From Selaginella tamariscina (Eukaryota; Streptophyta; Lycopodiopsida; Selaginellales; Selaginellaceae), in assembly GCA_003024785.1 (NCBI GenBank), contig PUQB01000227.1:1-64000 (forward strand): a DNA stretch of 64,000 nucleotides, written 5' to 3'. Made by a program: the position numbers and the translations under genes. The notes under the pieces were generated by a model. It was not told where the DNA came from, did not search any database, and was given only the letters and a program-made list of their open reading frames with translations. Shown in pieces: positions 59,899-64,000 of this stretch. Each line of letters begins with the position of its first letter. Within the stretch, counting starts at the first letter, position 1.

Positions 59899-62312
59899 AT
59901 GCCTTCGGACAATCTCCGTGCAGAACAGGGAGAGACTGCCGTGGTTGAGGGGAATTCGAACAATTGGCTGCAAATTGTGGGTAATCACGAGGTATTGAAT
60001 CGGAAGAGGCAGCTGGAGATCTGGGATTTTCCGGGTTTCTCACGAGAGAAGATGCGCCTTCTTAATGAGATTGAAGCGCTTATTGACTCTGAGGAGAATG
60101 CTTTGAATATGGAAGCTTCTGCTAAGGTGTGCGTGCGTCTCTCTCTCTCTCTCATACACACACATACACACGCATACACACACGCGCACAATCTTCTCCA
60201 GGCTGCAGAAGGTCGACTAAGGAGCTTACTGGATATTTGCATATGCAACCAATGTCAAGAGAATCTGGAAAACAGAAATAGTAATAATAGCAATAACATG
60301 CTTTCTACAAGAACAAACGGGTGCAGACTTCAGCAAACCCAACGGGCGCGAAGAAAACAAGGTAATTATATGTGTATATGTATGTATTAATTAGAAGAAA
60401 CTATACTAATCAAACTGATGACTTAAGATGCCAGTTTGCAGAAAACACTACAAAACCAAAGCAGAAGTTCTTCCTCAGCAACATTAAGGAGGCCATGGAG
60501 CGTGACAAAGTGGCACTAGATGAGTTTCTTCATAAACAGAAGATTAAACACGAGATATCAAAGAAAGAGCTTGAAGAAGTGAAGTTTAATTTTAAAGTAT
60601 TTTTCAACAAATACATGAAGGTAAGAAAATAATAATCATAATTAGCATCTAATTTAATTAATCATGTGTAAGACTAATTATTTGTCTTAGGATGCAGAAG
60701 TTGATAAGAAGCCCGTACAAATGGGATATACCATGCATGACGTGTCAGCAGATGCCAGAAAGCTTCACGAAACCATTAATAAGCTCTTAAACAAGAACAG
60801 GCAACTGCAAGCTATGCTTTCTGGACGTGATAATGTTAACACGAAAGGTAAACTATTATTATTTATATTTAAAATTTATATTAATATTAAATCTTATATT
60901 CAGGAATATACCAGATGTAGATGTGGAGCATATTCGAGAGCCATGTAATAAGCCATGGGAAACGAGAGCTCCGAGGATATTTAATTACTCAAGGAAATGC
61001 TTCAAGGTGAACAATCAATCAGGTATATATATATATAGTTTACCACTCTATATTAATATGTAATAAATATGATTCAATATTATATATTTTATACACATAT
61101 ATTCTCATATTTCCAGATGGCTGTGAGAATATGGAAAGAGTTCCCTCAAGGATACTCTTATTTGTATGTATCTCCCGCTTTTGAAGATGAGAATATTCCA
61201 ATCAATTCAATATTCCTATTCTAACACGTAGAGCCGTAGATTCTGTTGAGGAGCAAGTTAATCTCAATCGTCAAAACGAGATGGTTCACAGCCACGCACA
61301 AAACTTCTGCCCAAAGGTGTGTGTGTGTGTTAATATAAGTGTGTATTATAATAAAAAGATTGTTTTACTTTATTTAGTTCAAGTTATCATCAGTGCCAGC
61401 ATTATGCAGCAGTTTCACACAAACATGTGAAGAAAACAATATAACAGATATGCAAACGGCGGAAGATGTGAAACTCGGCCATGCAAAACCTACAAATACT
61501 TGTGAAACTACAATTCATATGAAAAACTCAGCAACCAAAGACGATAACAGTGTATTAATAGATATAATAAGGTATTAATTAATTAACTAATTATAATAGT
61601 TTAGAAATAGTAATAGTAACTTACTAAATATAAGAAGCTTATTAATTAATGGTTGGAGGGAATTATGTGTAAATGTATATATTTATTTATATATGTACAG
61701 GAAATGGAGAATGCAGGCATTGGTCCCCAGAGATTTGTTAGAAAATCGGGACTCGTGTACACAGACATCCATGACAATGGCTGAAGTTGGTCATCTATTG
61801 CTTGATAAATCAGTTGTTGAACGTGTGAGATTTGATGGTAATCTATATTGCATTTTAGTAATTAATTATATTTAATATTAAAAACTAAGCATTAATTTAA
61901 ATAATTTATTTTATTTTATTTAGGACAATTGGATAAGGCATTATTGAACTTATCACTTATATGCCAAGAGGAAGAGACTAAGCTTGGGATGGAGCAGCTA
62001 GATGTGAAACTCTCTTATGAAAGTCTAGTTAAAACAATGAGGATGCTTTTGCATAAGTTTTGCAATAACCATGAGGTAAACTTTTCATTTAATATAAATT
62101 ATGAAACTATATTAATTATATTAAATTAATTGAAATACACAATTAATTATTTTCTAGAAGGAGGAGTTACTGGAGGCATCAGGCTCTGCTATCATTGTGT
62201 CAAATGGTGAATATTTTGAAACTGTCGAAGACGGTAAAACTGAAAGCTTACAAACGGAGTTGCTAGAGGCCAGTCAAAATGTGAGTTACGCTTATTTCAG
62301 CATATATACTAC

Positions 62313-62368
<56 letters not shown>

Positions 62369-64000
62369 CTTAGCTTATACAGTGGGATTGTTTAGTAACA
62401 GGAACAAGACATGAGAACCATTGTTAACGAGTTAACTGAAGAGTTAACGGCGAACAAGTTAAAGGTGATGGAACTGGAGAACTGTTTAACGGAGAGAGAT
62501 GAGGCTCTGAAGAGTTCTAAGTCCATCGCAGAGGAGTCACAGGGGGATGCCCAGAGGAAAATGTGGGAGCTTTCCGAGTGTTTAGCAAAGATATCTTCCT
62601 TAGAAGGAGCACTTGAAGAAAACTCCCTTAGAGCACAGGAGATGTCTGAGGCACTCGAATCTGCTAAGTTTCACATAGAAGAGGTGTGTGCAGGCACGCA
62701 CGCATACGCGTACAAACAACACCAGTGTGTATCTTTATAATAACAATGATCTTGATCTGTTGCAGTCGCAGAGAGACTTTGAAAGGAGACTTGAGCAGGA
62801 GAGAAATACAGCAAGCAAGGACTGCAGCGAACAGTTCCAGAGCAGGTTAAACATATTAAGAAATGAGCTCGTTGCAAGCCAGCAGAATGTGGCTGTTCTG
62901 GAGCGAGCTATGGCGGACAAAGATGCACACATTACGATGGTGGAGAATGGCATGTCACGCAAGAGCTTGGAGCTGCAGAAGGTGAGTTTAGGTTAAAGGA
63001 GATGGAGAATTCCAAGTGTATATTGACCAGGCAGCTTGAAGACGCCAGAAACAGTGTAAGTTTTGCATGTGTGTGTGTGTTGTGAACTGTGTATGTACAT
63101 AGAAGATAAAACACCAAAAGCTTTGTTCTTTCCATCTTCTTAGTTTTAATCTGTTCTTAAGTTCTACTGCACACACACAAAACAAACACAATGTGGATGT
63201 GCGCGTGTGTATCATGTGTGTAATATGCAGGTTAAGGAGATGGTTCAGATACTTGGAACCGAGCGAATGAACAATGTGGAGAAGGCAGCTGCACTTGAGG
63301 AAGTGATTGCCAAGAAGAACACCATGATTGGGGAGCTAGAGATTAAAGACGAGGAAACAGAGAAGCTGAAATCTATGGTGGAGATTGAATTGAAGAAAGC
63401 AACAGAAAACGTAAGTATTATAGTAGTACGAAGTCTTTATTATCTTCTTTTAATTATTTAGATAAATTATGATTTAATAGACATCGTTAGAATCATGGGT
63501 TTAATTGGGTGCTAATGTCACACACACACACAAGTACATGTGCAAACACTCAGTATTATAGACATATATAATGTGTGTATGTGTATAGCAACCTCTAAAC
63601 CCTAGAACCCTACCTATGCACCTAGTATCCTATTGTGTTTAAATGAGCGTGATTACTACACATGGAAGATCGCAATTGACAGTAGGTTGCCATCTACGTC
63701 ATGATGTTGATGATCTGTAGTACAACCACACGTATATACATGTGTACATACATACACTACACAATACACACGTTGTAGTTGTGTATAATATAATAAAACT
63801 TGGGGTGCAGGTAAAGGGATTGCAAGCAACACTTAGTGCAGTAAAAACCGACCACTCAAAGGCCGAGCAATCCCTGTCTGACAAGATCACTAAACTGCAG
63901 CAAATGGAAACCAAAGTGTTGGCCCTCGAGTTTGAGAATTTCCAGCTCAAAGGCAGATACAGAGAGCTTGATAAGCAGTCTAATGACCATAAACAGCAGT
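59899..64000 (+). CDS. long coiled-coil protein, N-terminal fourteen exons, continues beyond window
   Basis: Exons: 59899-60126, 60202-60361, 60442-60620, 60691-60847, 60915-61006, 61117-61316, 61378-61571, 61701-61837, 61924-62075, 62158-62280, 62402-62683, 62766-63055, 63231-63410, 63811 onward. Together they give about 850 residues so far. Acceptors at 60442 and 60915 were chosen because they alone keep phase. From exon 10 on the product is heptad-rich and charged (for example LERAMADKDAHITMVENGM), indicating an extended coiled coil. No motor, FYVE or membrane segment is seen. Tail regions of kinesin-12 or similar cytoskeletal proteins are possible but unproven. One extra base at about 61212 and one missing base at about 62990 break the frame. 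Introns are short and rich in TG/GA runs. The first ATG may not be the true start. Confidence 0.72.

Noticed and set aside
59610..59988. Minus-strand frames of up to 117 codons before the coiled-coil gene
   Set aside because: They overlap exon 1 of the plus-strand gene and show no motif.
62982..62991. Apparent ten-base intron (gtgagtttag) in the coiled-coil gene
   Set aside because: Too short for any spliceosomal intron; one missing base in a continuous exon explains the frame change.

Overview
The window is nuclear DNA of a land plant. It is AT-rich, with long non-coding stretches, GT-AG introns of mostly about 70-115 bases, a PLS-DYW pentatricopeptide (RNA-editing) gene, a tandem array of plant methylesterase-type alpha/beta hydrolases, and Ty3, copia and hAT relics. 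The short introns, the style of the DYW protein and a fungal-like (Tcn1/Tf1-type) Ty3 chromovirus would suit a lycophyte such as Selaginella. That species-level guess is inference only.

Layout. 1-4653: a broken Ty3 chromovirus on the minus strand with its 5' LTR. 4776-6125: a nested tandem repeat and a copia RNase H relic. 6631-8915: a hAT transposase relic (minus). 10046-54835: a 45-kb array of MES-type (SABP2-like) esterase genes, with ten four-exon copies named A to J here plus exon-1 fragments. Order and strand: A(-) B(+) C(+) [second Ty3 relic and a terminal-inverted-repeat element] D(+) E(+) K1(-) F(-) G(+) K2(-) H(-) I(+) K3(-) J(-). From 28.4 kb the array consists of three tandem units of about 11.3, 11.0 and 6.1 kb, each with one forward copy, one reversed exon-1 relic and one reversed copy. 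57844-59567: PLS-DYW PPR gene. 59899-64000: the first fourteen exons of a long coiled-coil protein that runs off the end.

Gene state. Copies B (272 aa) and J (251 aa) read through cleanly after splicing, and F does from an internal ATG (259 aa). All three keep the Ser-Asp-His triad. The others carry one to several frame breaks, mostly 1-2 base indels, often in short homopolymers. The PPR and coiled-coil genes show the same kind of break, so unpolished long-read consensus is a real alternative to pseudogenisation.

How it fits together. The array probably encodes small esterases that release free acids from methyl esters (salicylate, jasmonate or similar). Two forms exist: a plain cytosolic-looking one, and one with a 19-codon hydrophobic leader. 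The PPR protein would act in organelle C-to-U RNA editing. The coiled-coil protein is unidentified. The most notable signals are a possible self-priming site in the first Ty3 element, mosaic recombination between array units, the leader gain or loss, TG/GA microsatellites inside the short introns of unrelated genes, and a GH27-like exon relic riding in two array units.
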